Below, piece after piece: positions 7,427 through 16,267 of a DNA stretch of 64,000 nt (position 1 is its first letter; each line of letters opens with the position of its first letter). Under the pieces are notes generated by a model. It was given only the letters and a program-made list of their open reading frames with translations. It did not search any database and had not been told where the DNA came from. Source of the DNA: Streptomyces sp. S.PNR 29 (lineage in GTDB: Bacteria > Actinomycetota > Actinomycetes > Streptomycetales > Streptomycetaceae); assembly GCF_030386795.1 (NCBI RefSeq), contig NZ_JANUQM010000008.1, forward strand, positions 186,001-250,000, given 5' to 3'. A program made the translations under genes and the position numbers.

Positions 7427-10236
7427 GCCATCTGGCGGCGCACCAGTTCGTGCAGCCGGCCGCTCGTGTCGGCGAGCAATTGCGCCGGCGGGCCCTGCTG
7501 GGTGACCTTGCCGTCCTCCATCACGACCACGCGGTCGGCGTCCAGCACCGTCGACAGGCGGTGCGCGATGACGATCCGCGTGGCGTTGAGCTTGCGCGTG
7601 GACTCGATCACCGTGCGCTGCGTCTCGTTGTCCAGGGCGCTGGTCGCCTCGTCGAAGAAGAGGATGCGCGGCCGCCGGATCAGCGCCTGGGCGATCATCA
7701 GCCGCTGCCGCTGGCCACCGGAGATCGCCCCGCTGCCCGAGACGATGGTGTGCAGTCCCATCGGCATCCGCTTGATGTCCTCCGCGAGCCCCGCCATCTC
7801 GGCCGCCGCCATCGCCTCCTCCGGCGTGTACGGCTCGGTACCGCAGATGACGTCCAGGATCGAGCCGGTGAACGGCTGCGCGTGCTGGAGCACCACTCCG
7901 CACTGCCGCCGTACGGCCGACTGGTCGAGGGCCGCCAGGTCCTGACCGTCGTACAGGACGCTGCCCGACAGCGGCCGGTCGAAGCCGATCAGCAGCCTGA
8001 GCAGGGTCGACTTGCCGCAGCCGCTGGGCCCGACGATCGCCACGAACTCGCCCGGCCGCACCTCGAACGACACGTCGTCCAGGACGAGCGGCCCGTCGTC
8101 CGAGTACCGGAAGGAGAGCCGCCGTGCCTCGACCGCCCCCGACAGCGGACCCGGCCGGGTGCTCGCCGTGCGCACCTCGGGCGTCGCCTCCAGCACCGGC
8201 GTGATCTCCTCGAACAGCGGCAGCGCGGCCACCGCCGAGACGAACGCGCCGGTCAGCTGGGTGACCGAGGTCAGCACCATCGTCACCGAGGTGTTGAAGG
8301 TGAGGAACGCCGCCGCCGACATCGAGCCGCGCGCCGGCCCCGCCAGCAGCATGAACATCAGCAGCGAGCACAGCGGCAGGTACACCGCGCCCAGCACCGT
8401 CGTCAGGTTCTTGATGCGCCCCACCTTCTGCTGGAGCTCACGGCTGCGCGCGAACTGGGACGCCCAGGCCGCGTAGGCGTAGTTCTCGGCCGCCGCCACC
8501 CGCAGCTTCGGCAGACCGCGCAGCGTCTGGAACGCCTGGTTGTTCAGCTTGTTGGAGAGCACCACCAGCCGCCGCTGCCAGCGCACCTGCCACAGTCCGA
8601 GCCCGAGGAACACGGCGGCGATGACGACGAGCATGCCCATCGCGGCCAGCGCCATCGGCACGCTGTACCACAGCAGCAGCGCCAGGTTCATCGCGCCGAC
8701 CGTCACCGACTGGGCGATCACCGGGCCCACTCCCGCGAGCAGGCGGCGGATGGAGCTGATGCCCATGGCCGCGCTCGCCAGCTCGCCGGTGGAGCGTTCG
8801 GTGAAGAACTTCGTCGGCAGACGCAACAGCCGGTCCCACACGGCCGGCTGGAGCGTGGCCTCGATACGGCCCTCCAGCCGGAGGATGGTGAGGTTCTGCA
8901 ACAGCATGAACGCCGCCGCCACCACGCTGCTCACCATCACCGCCAGGCACACCTGCACGATCAAAGCGGTCTGCGCCTTCGGCACGAACTCGCCGAGCAC
9001 CTTGCCGGTGGCGATCGGCACCAGCGCGCCGATCGCCACCGTCACCAGGCCGCTGATCAGCAGGTTCGTCAGATCAGCGCTCGTCCCGCGCATGCTGAAC
9101 CGCATGAGCCTCAGCGGGCTGAGCCGACGCTCGGGCAGCGGGCGGTAGAACATCACCGCACGCGGCTCGAACTCCTCGGCATTGGCCTTCTCGATCGGCG
9201 TCTCCCGCCCGGTCGAGGGATGTACCGCCACGTACCCGCCGCGCCGCCACAGCAGTGCCACCGGCGCTCCCGACAGGGCCCGGTGCCCCACCAGCGGCCC
9301 GACGTTGTCCCGCCACCAGCGGCCGTCCAGACGCACGGCCCGGGTGCGGACGCGCGAGGCCACCGCGACCCGCTCGACCGGATCGAGGCGGTCGCTGCCC
9401 GTGCCGCTCTGCGCGGGCTCGGCGAGCGTGATCCCGGCGGCCTGGGCGACCAGCTTGCACGCCGCGTACGTGGCGTCGGCGTCGGCGGTCGTCGTGCGCT
9501 TGGACGATCGCTTCCCGATGGACGCCAGCAGCGTCCGGTCGGCCTGGGCACGGACCGCCTCACCGGCCTTGATGCCCTCGGCCGTACGGTCCTCGTGAGT
9601 CCGCTCCAGCTGCTCGATCCAGCGGTCCAGCGTGGTCAGCAGCCGGTACTGCTGGTCGACCATGGACTGCCACAGCGCCGGGTCCATCAGCAGGTCGGCC
9701 GCCGCCTCCGCGCCGTACAGCGAGCCGTACTGCACGCTGCCCGGCGGCACCTGCATCCAGAACACGTCGTCATCGGTGACCTCGGCGGCCCGCTCGGCCA
9801 TCGGCGCCTGGAAGAGGATGGACAGGCTGCGGCCGACGCCCAGGGCGAGGGCGTACTCCAGCGGACTCGTCGTCGGCGGTACGTACTGGGGGTTGCCGTA
9901 CTCGTCGTACGACCACGTCTGTGTGTCCGCCGGCTGGTACAGCTCGCGCAGCCCTATGCGGTGCACGACACAGTCCCTCAGCGGGCGTGCCACCAGCGTG
10001 TGCTGTGGTCCGGCGACCGGGCCGAGCAGCAGCGAGCCCGCCTCCAGGCGGCCGAGGTGGTGCCAGTGGCCCTGCTCCTCGGCGTCGACCGCGAACAGGT
10101 CCACGGCGCCCGACGCGACGAGCCACAGCACCTGCGGCCCCTCCAGGTCGAGGCGGCTGAACCCGGCGCAGTCGATGGGCGTGCCCACGGACCCGAGCGC
10201 CTGGAGAACGAGGTCCCCCTCATGGACGGAGGTCAT
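7423..10236 (-). CDS. NHLM-type bacteriocin-system ABC transporter, second ATP-binding/permease subunit
   Basis: A 937-aa exporter. Residues about 1-370 form a long non-transporter N-terminal part resembling the regulatory N-domain of the NHLM ABC 'ATP-binding protein' family. Residues about 380-680 are the six-helix membrane domain (for example LLISGLVTVAIGALVPIATG). Residues about 700-937 are the nucleotide-binding domain with Walker A GPSGCGKST (near 740), signature ISGGQRQR (near 845) and Walker B ILFFDEATSALD. It has no C39 peptidase; in the family it partners the peptidase-containing exporter encoded just upstream (stop and start 2 bp apart). Likely the second half of an ABC pair for a leader-containing peptide. 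Confidence 0.9.
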   Translation of the reverse strand: MTSVHEGDLVLQALGSVGTPIDCAGFSRLDLEGPQVLWLVASGAVDLFAVDAEEQGHWHHLGRLEAGSLLLGPVAGPQHTLVARPLRDCVVHRIGLRELYQPADTQTWSYDEYGNPQYVPPTTSPLEYALALGVGRSLSILFQAPMAERAAEVTDDDVFWMQVPPGSVQYGSLYGAEAAADLLMDPALWQSMVDQQYRLLTTLDRWIEQLERTHEDRTAEGIKAGEAVRAQADRTLLASIGKRSSKRTTTADADATYAACKLVAQAAGITLAEPAQSGTGSDRLDPVERVAVASRVRTRAVRLDGRWWRDNVGPLVGHRALSGAPVALLWRRGGYVAVHPSTGRETPIEKANAEEFEPRAVMFYRPLPERRLSPLRLMRFSMRGTSADLTNLLISGLVTVAIGALVPIATGKVLGEFVPKAQTALIVQVCLAVMVSSVVAAAFMLLQNLTILRLEGRIEATLQPAVWDRLLRLPTKFFTERSTGELASAAMGISSIRRLLAGVGPVIAQSVTVGAMNLALLLWYSVPMALAAMGMLVVIAAVFLGLGLWQVRWQRRLVVLSNKLNNQAFQTLRGLPKLRVAAAENYAYAAWASQFARSRELQQKVGRIKNLTTVLGAVYLPLCSLLMFMLLAGPARGSMSAAAFLTFNTSVTMVLTSVTQLTGAFVSAVAALPLFEEITPVLEATPEVRTASTRPGPLSGAVEARRLSFRYSDDGPLVLDDVSFEVRPGEFVAIVGPSGCGKSTLLRLLIGFDRPLSGSVLYDGQDLAALDQSAVRRQCGVVLQHAQPFTGSILDVICGTEPYTPEEAMAAAEMAGLAEDIKRMPMGLHTIVSGSGAISGGQRQRLMIAQALIRRPRILFFDEATSALDNETQRTVIESTRKLNATRIVIAHRLSTVLDADRVVVMEDGKVTQQGPPAQLLADTSGRLHELVRRQMA

Positions 10237-10237
10237 C

Positions 10238-12463
10238 TCACCGCTCCCTGACCAGAGCCGCGTACGCGCCGCCGCGCGCCACCAGCTCCTCGTGCCGTCC
10301 GCGCTCCACGATCGTGCCGTGCTGGAGGACGACGATCTCGTCGCTGTCGCGCACGGTGCTGAGCCGGTGCGCGATCACCACGCAGGCGCAGCCCCGCTTG
10401 CGCAGGTTGTCCATGACGATCTGCTCGGTCTCCGCGTCCAGCGCGCTGGTCACCTCGTCGAGGACGAGGATGCTGGGCCTGCGCACCAGGGCCCGCGCGA
10501 TCTCCAGCCGCTGGCGCTGACCGCCGGAGAAGTTGCGGCCGTCCTGCTCGACCTTGCTGTGGATGCCGCCGGGGCGGCGCATGACGACGTCGTACAGGGC
10601 CGCGTCCCGCAGCGCGTCCACCACGGCGTCGTCCGGGATCGACGGATCCCACAGCGCCACGTTGTCGCGGACGGTGCCCTCGAAGAGGAACACCTCCTGG
10701 TCGACGAAGGAGACCGAGGCGGCCAGAGCGCCGCGCGGGATGTCCTCGATGCGCTGCCCGTCGATGCGGATCACGCCCTCCCAGGGCGCGTACAGCCCCG
10801 AGATCAGCCGGGACACCGTGGACTTGCCGCTGCCGGAGCCGCCGACCAGCGCGACCTGCTGCCCCGGACCGACGGTCAGGTCGAAGCCCGTCAGCAGGGG
10901 CTTGTCCAGCGGGTTGTAGCCGAAGGTGATGTTCTGCAGTTCGACATGGCCGTGCAGGCGGCGCGTCGACTCGCCGGCGCCCGGACGGCCGTAGAGCGGG
11001 TCGGCCTGGAAGTTCTCGACGTCCTTCAGCCGGGCCACGTCGGCCGCGAAGTCCTGGATACGGCCCGCGACACCGTTGAGACGGGTGAGCGGGGCCGTGA
11101 AGCGGGTGACGAGCGCCTGGAAGGCGACCAGCAGGCCGACCGAGATATGCCCCTCCACCGCTCGCATGCCGCCGATCCACAGGATCAGCGCGCTGTTCAG
11201 CGTCGCCAGCGTCGGCGCGACGATGCCCAGCCAGGCGCTCGGCACACCCAGCCGCTGCTGCTCCTCCAGCGTGGTGGCGTGCTGTCCGGCCCACTTGCGG
11301 AAGTAGCCGTCCTCGCCGCCGGTGGCCTTCATCGTCTCGATCAGCTGGAGCCCGGTGTAGGCGGTGTTGGTGAGCCGGGCGGTGTCGGCGCGCAGCTTCG
11401 CGGTACGGGTCGCACGCAGCCGGACGACGACCCGCATCGCCACGATGTTCAGCAGCGCCACGCCGACGCCGACGAAGGTGAGCTGTGGGTCGTACGTGTA
11501 CAGCAGCACCGCGTAGAGCACGACGACCACCGCGTCGACGCCGGCCGCCGCGAGGTCGCGGGCCAGCGTCTCGGCCACGGCGTCGTTGGACTGCAGCCGC
11601 TGCACCAGGTCGGCCGGGCTGCGCTGGGCGAAGAACGTCACCGGCAGCCGCAGCAGATGGCGCAGGAAGCGAGCGCTGGAGAGCGTGGAGGAGATGATGC
11701 GGCCGCGCAGTAGGTTCGCCTGCTGGAGCCAGGTCAGGACCACCGTGAGCAGCACGCACGCGCCCATCGACGCGAACAGCACGCCCAGCAGCGAGGTCTG
11801 ACCGCCGATCAGGAACATGTCGATGTAGGTGCGGCTGAGCGCGGGCACCGCCGCGCCGACCACCACCAGGAGCAGGCTCGCCAGCACCGCGGCGGGCATG
11901 GTGCCCGCGGTGCCGCGCAGCCGGGCGGGCATCGCGCCCAGGATGCCCGGCTTGCGGCCGCCCTTGGAGAAGCCCTCGCCGGGCTCCATGGTCAGCACGA
12001 CGCCGGTGAAGCTGCCGTCGAAGTCCTCCATGGGCACGAACCGGCGGCCCTTGCCGGGGTCGTTGATGTACACCCCGCGGCGGCCGAAGCGGCGCCCCAT
12101 GCCGTCGTAGACGACGTAGTGGTTGAACTCCCAGAAGAGGATGGCCGGCGCCTTCACCTCGGCGAGGGCGGCCAGGTCCATCTGCATGCCCTTGGCCGTC
12201 AGGCCGTAACTGCGGGCGGCCTTGAGCAGGTTGCTGGCGCGTGAGCCGTCGCGTGAGACGCCGCAGGCGATGCGCAGTTCCTCCAGCGGGACGTGCTTGC
12301 CGTAGTGGCCGAGCACCATCGCCAGGGAGGCGGCACCGCACTCGACGGCCTCCATCTGCAGGACGGTGGGCGTGCGGACGCTCTTGGCCCGGCCCTTGGG
12401 CACCTTGCGCTTGGGCGGCGCGGCGCGGCGCCTGCTCCGGGTGTCCGGTGCGGTGGCGGTCAC
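10238..12463 (-). CDS. NHLM-type ABC exporter with N-terminal C39 peptidase
   Basis: A 741-aa peptidase-containing ABC transporter. The C39 domain (about residues 30-165) has the oxyanion Gln and catalytic Cys in LQMEAVECGAASL, the His in EFNHYVVYDG and the Asp in INDPGKG, so the Gly-Gly protease looks intact. Six membrane helices follow (about 190-460), then the ATPase with Walker A GGSGSGKST (near 540), signature FSGGQRQR (near 650) and LVLDEVTSALD. Expected role: cleave a double-glycine leader and export the peptide. The start is a GTG (VTATAPDT) overlapping the adaptor gene stop as GTGA. The precursor at 13400-13615 is the obvious substrate. Confidence 0.93.
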   Translation of the reverse strand: MTATAPDTRSRRRAAPPKRKVPKGRAKSVRTPTVLQMEAVECGAASLAMVLGHYGKHVPLEELRIACGVSRDGSRASNLLKAARSYGLTAKGMQMDLAALAEVKAPAILFWEFNHYVVYDGMGRRFGRRGVYINDPGKGRRFVPMEDFDGSFTGVVLTMEPGEGFSKGGRKPGILGAMPARLRGTAGTMPAAVLASLLLVVVGAAVPALSRTYIDMFLIGGQTSLLGVLFASMGACVLLTVVLTWLQQANLLRGRIISSTLSSARFLRHLLRLPVTFFAQRSPADLVQRLQSNDAVAETLARDLAAAGVDAVVVVLYAVLLYTYDPQLTFVGVGVALLNIVAMRVVVRLRATRTAKLRADTARLTNTAYTGLQLIETMKATGGEDGYFRKWAGQHATTLEEQQRLGVPSAWLGIVAPTLATLNSALILWIGGMRAVEGHISVGLLVAFQALVTRFTAPLTRLNGVAGRIQDFAADVARLKDVENFQADPLYGRPGAGESTRRLHGHVELQNITFGYNPLDKPLLTGFDLTVGPGQQVALVGGSGSGKSTVSRLISGLYAPWEGVIRIDGQRIEDIPRGALAASVSFVDQEVFLFEGTVRDNVALWDPSIPDDAVVDALRDAALYDVVMRRPGGIHSKVEQDGRNFSGGQRQRLEIARALVRRPSILVLDEVTSALDAETEQIVMDNLRKRGCACVVIAHRLSTVRDSDEIVVLQHGTIVERGRHEELVARGGAYAALVRER

Positions 12464-13266
12464 GGCAGCAGCCAATCGACGGGACGCTGGTCGGCCAGCC
12501 GGATCGAGCCCGTGGCCATGGTCATGGAGGTGAGGGCGTAGGGCGGCCCGTCCGCCGAGGACCACCGGTAGCCGCTCTTCGTCGCGGAGGACGTGTCGAG
12601 GCGCACCGTCACGGCCACCGGCCTGCCCTTCTTGGTGAACTGCTCGCCCAGCTGGCTGTCCCCGAGGAAGGCGGAGATCTGCTGCGCGGACTGCGCGGAG
12701 CGGTCCACCGACTTCACGTGGCCGCGCAGCACGCCGTACTCCTGACTCGGCACCGACTGCACCGTCAGGTCGACGGAGGCGTGCGCGGGGATGGAGGCGG
12801 CGTTCTCGGCGGGCACGTACACCGTGGCGTACAGCGGGTCCTTGGTGTGGGCGACCTTCTCCACGGCGGCGACGTTCGCGCCGGTCTGGATGATCTGGCC
12901 CACGGTGGCGGCGAGCGCGCTGATGCGGCCCGCGTCGACGGTTCGGACGACCGTGTCGCCCTTGGCCGTACGGACCTTCAGGACGGGGGAGTTGGCCGGG
13001 AGCCGCTCGCCCTGTCTGGCGAGGACCGCGGTGACCTGGCCCGCGACGGGGCTCTGCAGAAGATAACTGCCCTGCCCGTGGGTGAGGATGGCGGGCGCGC
13101 TGACCGTGGAGGCCACCGAGCCGGTCACCGCCCACATGGACGCGGCGACCATCGCGACCACGGTCACGGAGAGCACCAGCCAGCCCTGCGGGCGGGCGAA
13201 ACGCACCGGGAGGTCGAGTTCCTCCGGTGACTGGAGCTTGGCGAGGGCCTGTTGGCGGAACTGCAC
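12460..13266 (-). CDS. HlyD-family membrane-fusion adaptor of the NHLM export system
   Basis: A 268-aa adaptor with a short cytoplasmic N-terminus, one transmembrane helix (about residues 28-50, LVLSVTVVAMVAASMWAVTG) and an extracytoplasmic part with the biotinyl-lipoyl-like segment LQSPVAGQVTAVLARQGERL, typical of NHLM-system secretion proteins. It lacks the long coiled-coil hairpin of Gram-negative HlyD, as expected for a Gram-positive. GTG start preceded by GAGGG. It is the first exporter gene after the precursor and hairpin, and overlaps the peptidase/ABC gene by 4 bp. Confidence 0.88.
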   Translation of the reverse strand: MQFRQQALAKLQSPEELDLPVRFARPQGWLVLSVTVVAMVAASMWAVTGSVASTVSAPAILTHGQGSYLLQSPVAGQVTAVLARQGERLPANSPVLKVRTAKGDTVVRTVDAGRISALAATVGQIIQTGANVAAVEKVAHTKDPLYATVYVPAENAASIPAHASVDLTVQSVPSQEYGVLRGHVKSVDRSAQSAQQISAFLGDSQLGEQFTKKGRPVAVTVRLDTSSATKSGYRWSSADGPPYALTSMTMATGSIRLADQRPVDWLLP

Positions 13267-13347
13267 GTGGTTTCCCTCACCTGCGGAACACTTGCGGAAA
13301 GACTGAGTGACCGGCTCACGTGCCGGTCGGACGACGGCATCCGAGAA

Positions 13348-13376
13348 TCCCGGAACCGCTGGTTGCGGCTCCGGGA
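13348..13376 (-). terminator. Hairpin between precursor and exporter genes, probable attenuator
   Basis: A 12-bp inverted repeat with one mismatch (13348-13359 and 13365-13376, 5-nt loop) lies between the precursor stop and the HlyD-type gene start. No T-run follows, so partial read-through is expected. This would give more precursor than exporter transcript. Confidence 0.6.
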
Positions 13377-13399
13377 CCCGTCAGCACAAAGGGGTGCGA

Positions 13400-13615
13400 T
13401 CAGAGACCGGCGACCAGGTTGGTGACCGGAGCGGTGTTCAGACCGGTGGCGCCCTCAACGGTGCCGACGGCGGTGTCGACCAGCGGGGAGACCGGGAGGA
13501 TGCCGTCCACCGCACCGGTGACGGAGTTGACCGCGTTCACGGACAGGCCGCCGGAAACGTTGTCCAGCTCGGCGTCGGCGATCTCGACGGTCTCAACCTG
13601 GGGGGTGGAGTTCAT
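13400..13615 (-). CDS. Double-glycine leader peptide precursor, cysteine-free
   Basis: A 71-aa precursor. I choose the ATG of MNSTPQVETV at 13615 because AGGGAAG lies about 7 nt before it; an in-frame ATG at 13633 lies upstream of that site. The acidic leader (residues 1-23) ends DAELDNVSGG, a classic double-glycine cleavage site with the -4/-7/-12 hydrophobic/acidic pattern. The 48-aa core begins LSVNAVNS. It has no Cys, Lys, Arg, His or aromatic residue, three acidic residues and many Val, Gly, Ala, Thr and Leu, so lanthionine chemistry is impossible and it is not a typical cationic bacteriocin. It is transcribed ahead of the dedicated exporter. Biological activity unknown; possibly a bacteriocin or a surface-active peptide. 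Confidence 0.85.
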   Translation of the reverse strand: MNSTPQVETVEIADAELDNVSGGLSVNAVNSVTGAVDGILPVSPLVDTAVGTVEGATGLNTAPVTNLVAGL

Positions 13616-14068
13616 GATGGAACTTCCCTTCATATGGATATCTCACAAGGGGGGAGCGGCCCCCTCTGGGGACAGATGGACGGCCGCGACCGCGAGCGCC
13701 TGGCGCCCGTCTCCGAGAGCCGTTGGCGGTCCGCGGTGCGATGGATCAAAGCACGCTGCGGGTCCGCGCTTCCAATCAACCACCCGTCTCACCTGCGGAA
13801 TTGAGTCTCAGGAGCACCGAACCGTGCAGGTCTGCGCACGGCTCGGTGGCGACTTCTTCACATGCGACACGCCGTCAACCCGCCCCGCACGCTTGCCATC
13901 CCGGAGGCGAATCCGGCACTCCCGCCCCAAAGGCGTGGCCGACGTCGGTGACCTGTGCGGGCGCGTCGGCTTCGGTGACTGGCTTGGGCATTCGATGTGC
14001 AGATTCTCTGAAGCCGGGATTAGGGTCCGTGATCGAGACGGACTGTTACTGATCGGTAGCCGACCGTG
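13616..14068. promoter_or_regulatory. Upstream region of the peptide operon
   Basis: About 450 bp without a convincing gene. The minus-strand promoter of the precursor must lie here. A short GGGGG/CCCCC hairpin with a 5-nt loop lies about 13650-13665, inside the likely 5' leader. The stretch 13960-14060 is AT-richer and may also contain sequence downstream of the convergent-free thioesterase gene. No defined -35/-10 pair was assigned. Confidence 0.4.
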
Positions 14069-14482
14069 TCAGCCCAGTAGGGCATACACCGTGCTCGCGC
14101 GTGCCGCGAGTTCCCCCGACTCCTCGGCGGTCAAGGTGATGTCGGCGAACGCCATCCGGCGGCCCAGCTTGGTCAGCACCGACTCGATCAGGACATCCGA
14201 ACCGGACACCGCCCGCTGGAACGACGTGGACTGCTGAACGGTCGTCATGGGCCCGTAGCCGCCGCGCGCCGCCGACACGGCGATCACCGTGGCGGTGTCC
14301 GCTGCGGCCATGAGCGCCTGGCCCGACAGCGCTCCGCCTTCCCGGGCCAGCCGCTGTGACCAGGGCAGTCGCAGGATCGCGCGGTCCTGGCCCACCGCTT
14401 CGACGGTGAGGCCCAGGTCGAGGACCCAGGGGGCGAAGTTGGCGGAGAGGATCTTGTCGGCTTCAGCGGTGGTCATCGTCAT
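14069..14482 (-). CDS. PaaI-family hot-dog thioesterase
   Basis: A 137-aa hot-dog fold protein. The central helix segment EGGALSGQALMAAADTATVIAV matches the PaaI/YbgC-like motif in which a Gly-Gly-x-x-x-(G/A) stretch and an Asp at the end of the helix form the active site. The C-terminal strands include GRRMAFADITLTAEESGELAARAS. Probably hydrolyses an acyl-CoA thioester in the cytosol; substrate unknown. Two in-frame ATGs (14482 and 14476) are possible; longer upstream starts run through non-family sequence. Divergent from the S1 protease gene. Confidence 0.82.
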   Translation of the reverse strand: MTMTTAEADKILSANFAPWVLDLGLTVEAVGQDRAILRLPWSQRLAREGGALSGQALMAAADTATVIAVSAARGGYGPMTTVQQSTSFQRAVSGSDVLIESVLTKLGRRMAFADITLTAEESGELAARASTVYALLG

Positions 14483-14667
14483 ATGGGGGATTGTTCCCGC
14501 CGCCGGCCCACCGGACGCGGCGCCTGGCCGATTCGCAGTGCACATCGGCATACCCGCAAACGGAATTGAACGCCCCGCGCACCCCGTGCGTACCAACAGC
14601 CATCCAGGCGCCACAGAACAGCTGCCGAACGGTGGCACGGACCCCGTTCCTCAGGAGGTCGAGAAGT

Positions 14668-16074
14668 TTGAGTCACAAGCGAATTCCGAAGCGCAAGGCC
14701 GCGATCGCGGCGGGCGGCGTGGTGGCGCTCGGAGCGGCCGCGATTCTGCTGCCGAACGCCAACGCGTCGCAGGACGGCGCGTCGGACGACGCCGCCGCGC
14801 CGAAGACCCTGAAGGCGGCGGACGCCTCGGATCTCGCCTCGCAGCTCGCCGGGCTCCTCGGTGAGACCTTCGGCGGCTCGTACTACGACGCCGACAGCCA
14901 GCAGCTCGTCGTGAACGTCGTACCCGGCGACAACAACAACGTGGTCGTGCAGGCGAAGAAGGCCGGCGCCGAGGTCCGCGAGGTCGACAACAGCTGGTCC
15001 GAGCTGAAGGCCGGTGCGCAGACCCTCAAGTCCAAGGCGACGATCGCGGGCACCTCGTGGGCGCTCGACCCGCGGACCAACAAGATCCTGGTGACCGCCG
15101 ACAGCACCGTCACCGGCGCCAAGTGGGACAGACTGGAGTCCACCGTGCAGAGCCTCGGCTCCGGCATGGCGACCATCAAGAAGTCCGCGGGCACCTTCAA
15201 GACGTTCGCCTCGGGCGGTGACGCCATCTTCGGCGGCGGCGCGCGCTGCTCGCTCGGCTTCAACGTCACCGCGGGCGACGGCTCGCCCGCCTTCCTGACC
15301 GCGGGTCACTGCGGAGTCGCGGCCGAGCAGTGGTCCGACGCGCAGGACGGCCAGCCGATCGCCACCGTCGACCAGGCGGTCTTCCCGGGCGAGGGCGACT
15401 TCGCACTCGTGAAGTACGACGACCCGGCCACCGAGGCGCCGAGCGAGGTCAACCTCGGCGACCAGACCGTCCAGATCTCCGAGGCCGCGGAGGCGACGGT
15501 GGGTCAGGAGGTCTTCCGGATGGGCAGCACCACCGGGTTGTCCGACGGTCAGGTCCTCGGCCTGGACGCCACCGTGAACTACCCGGAGGGCACCGTCACC
15601 GGGCTCATCCAGACCAACGTCTGCGCCGAACCCGGCGACAGCGGCGGCTCGCTGTTCACCCAGGACGGTCTCGCGATCGGTCTGACCTCGGGCGGCAGCG
15701 GCGACTGCACGGTCGGCGGCGAGACGTTCTTCCAGCCGGTCACCACCGCACTGGAGGCGGTCGGCGCGACCCTCGGCGGTGGCGGCGCGGCCGGTGCCGG
15801 CGGAGACGCCGGTGCTGGTGAGGAGGCCGGCGCCGGTGAGGAAGCGGGCGCGGGCGAGCAGGCCGGCGGCGAGGAGGCCGGTGCCGGTGAGCAGGCCGGC
15901 GCCGGTGAGGAAGCGGGCGCGGGCGAGCAGGCCGGCGGTGAAGAGGCCGGCGCTGGTGAGCAGGCCGGCGCCGGTGAGGAGGCCGGCGCAGGCGAGCAGG
16001 CCGGCGGTGAAGAGGCCGGTGCCGGTGACGGTGCGGGCGAAGGCGCCGCGCACGGCTCCGGTCTGACGCAGTAA
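14668..16074 (+). CDS. Secreted S1 (alpha-lytic/streptogrisin-like) protease with repetitive acidic tail
   Basis: A 468-aa secreted chymotrypsin-fold protease. The start is a TTG at 14668, preceded by a perfect AGGAGG at 14653-14658; the ATG further upstream has no ribosome-binding site. Signal peptide about residues 1-33; alpha-lytic-type prodomain about 40-185; protease domain about 186-370 with TAGHCG (His), EGDFALVKYD (Asp) and EPGDSGGS (Ser). The domain is followed by about 95 residues built almost only of Gly, Ala, Glu and Gln in 23-residue repeats. No LPxTG motif or terminal membrane helix is present. The tail may keep the enzyme in the cell-surface matrix; that is inference. A paralogue with a membrane tail starts at the window end. 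Confidence 0.9.
   Translation: MSHKRIPKRKAAIAAGGVVALGAAAILLPNANASQDGASDDAAAPKTLKAADASDLASQLAGLLGETFGGSYYDADSQQLVVNVVPGDNNNVVVQAKKAGAEVREVDNSWSELKAGAQTLKSKATIAGTSWALDPRTNKILVTADSTVTGAKWDRLESTVQSLGSGMATIKKSAGTFKTFASGGDAIFGGGARCSLGFNVTAGDGSPAFLTAGHCGVAAEQWSDAQDGQPIATVDQAVFPGEGDFALVKYDDPATEAPSEVNLGDQTVQISEAAEATVGQEVFRMGSTTGLSDGQVLGLDATVNYPEGTVTGLIQTNVCAEPGDSGGSLFTQDGLAIGLTSGGSGDCTVGGETFFQPVTTALEAVGATLGGGGAAGAGGDAGAGEEAGAGEEAGAGEQAGGEEAGAGEQAGAGEEAGAGEQAGGEEAGAGEQAGAGEEAGAGEQAGGEEAGAGDGAGEGAAHGSGLTQ
15844..16032 (+). repeat. 69-bp in-frame tandem repeat in the protease tail
   Basis: Two full 69-bp units (15844-15912, 15913-15981) and a partial third (from 15982) encode the 23-residue unit AGAGEQAGGEEAGAGEQ plus AGAGEE. 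Units differ at only a few synonymous positions, pointing to recent amplification or gene conversion. Shorter related half-units precede them from about 15800. Confidence 0.9.
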
Positions 16075-16087
16075 CAGTGAGTCGGCC

Positions 16088-16206
16088 ACCGGTGGGTGAG
16101 GACGGCTGACCCGGCCCCACCGGTGTCCCGGAGACCACCGTCGGCCCCACCCGCGGTTCCGGCCGACGGTGAACCGGTCCGGCCCTCCGGCGGGAGGGCC
16201 GGACCG
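16088..16206 (+). terminator. Tandem hairpins, terminator of the S1 protease gene
   Basis: Two inverted repeats follow the stop codon: a 9-bp pair (16088-16096 with 16116-16124), then a perfect 14-bp pair (16175-16188 with 16193-16206, 4-nt loop) followed by TTCTGTTC on the plus strand. The second is a strong intrinsic terminator and also separates the gene from the convergent phosphatase gene. Confidence 0.8.
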
Positions 16207-16267
16207 TTCTGTTCCACTGCCTCGGGCCGACGCGGACCTGTCCGGCGCGCCGGGCGGACGCCCTGCG

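Noticed and set aside
13057..13068. TTA on the coding strand of the HlyD-like gene
   Set aside because: It spans two codons (AGT TAT) and is out of frame.
15844..16032. Regular repeats resembling a CRISPR array
   Set aside because: The units are in-frame, directly adjacent without unique spacers, and encode the protease tail.
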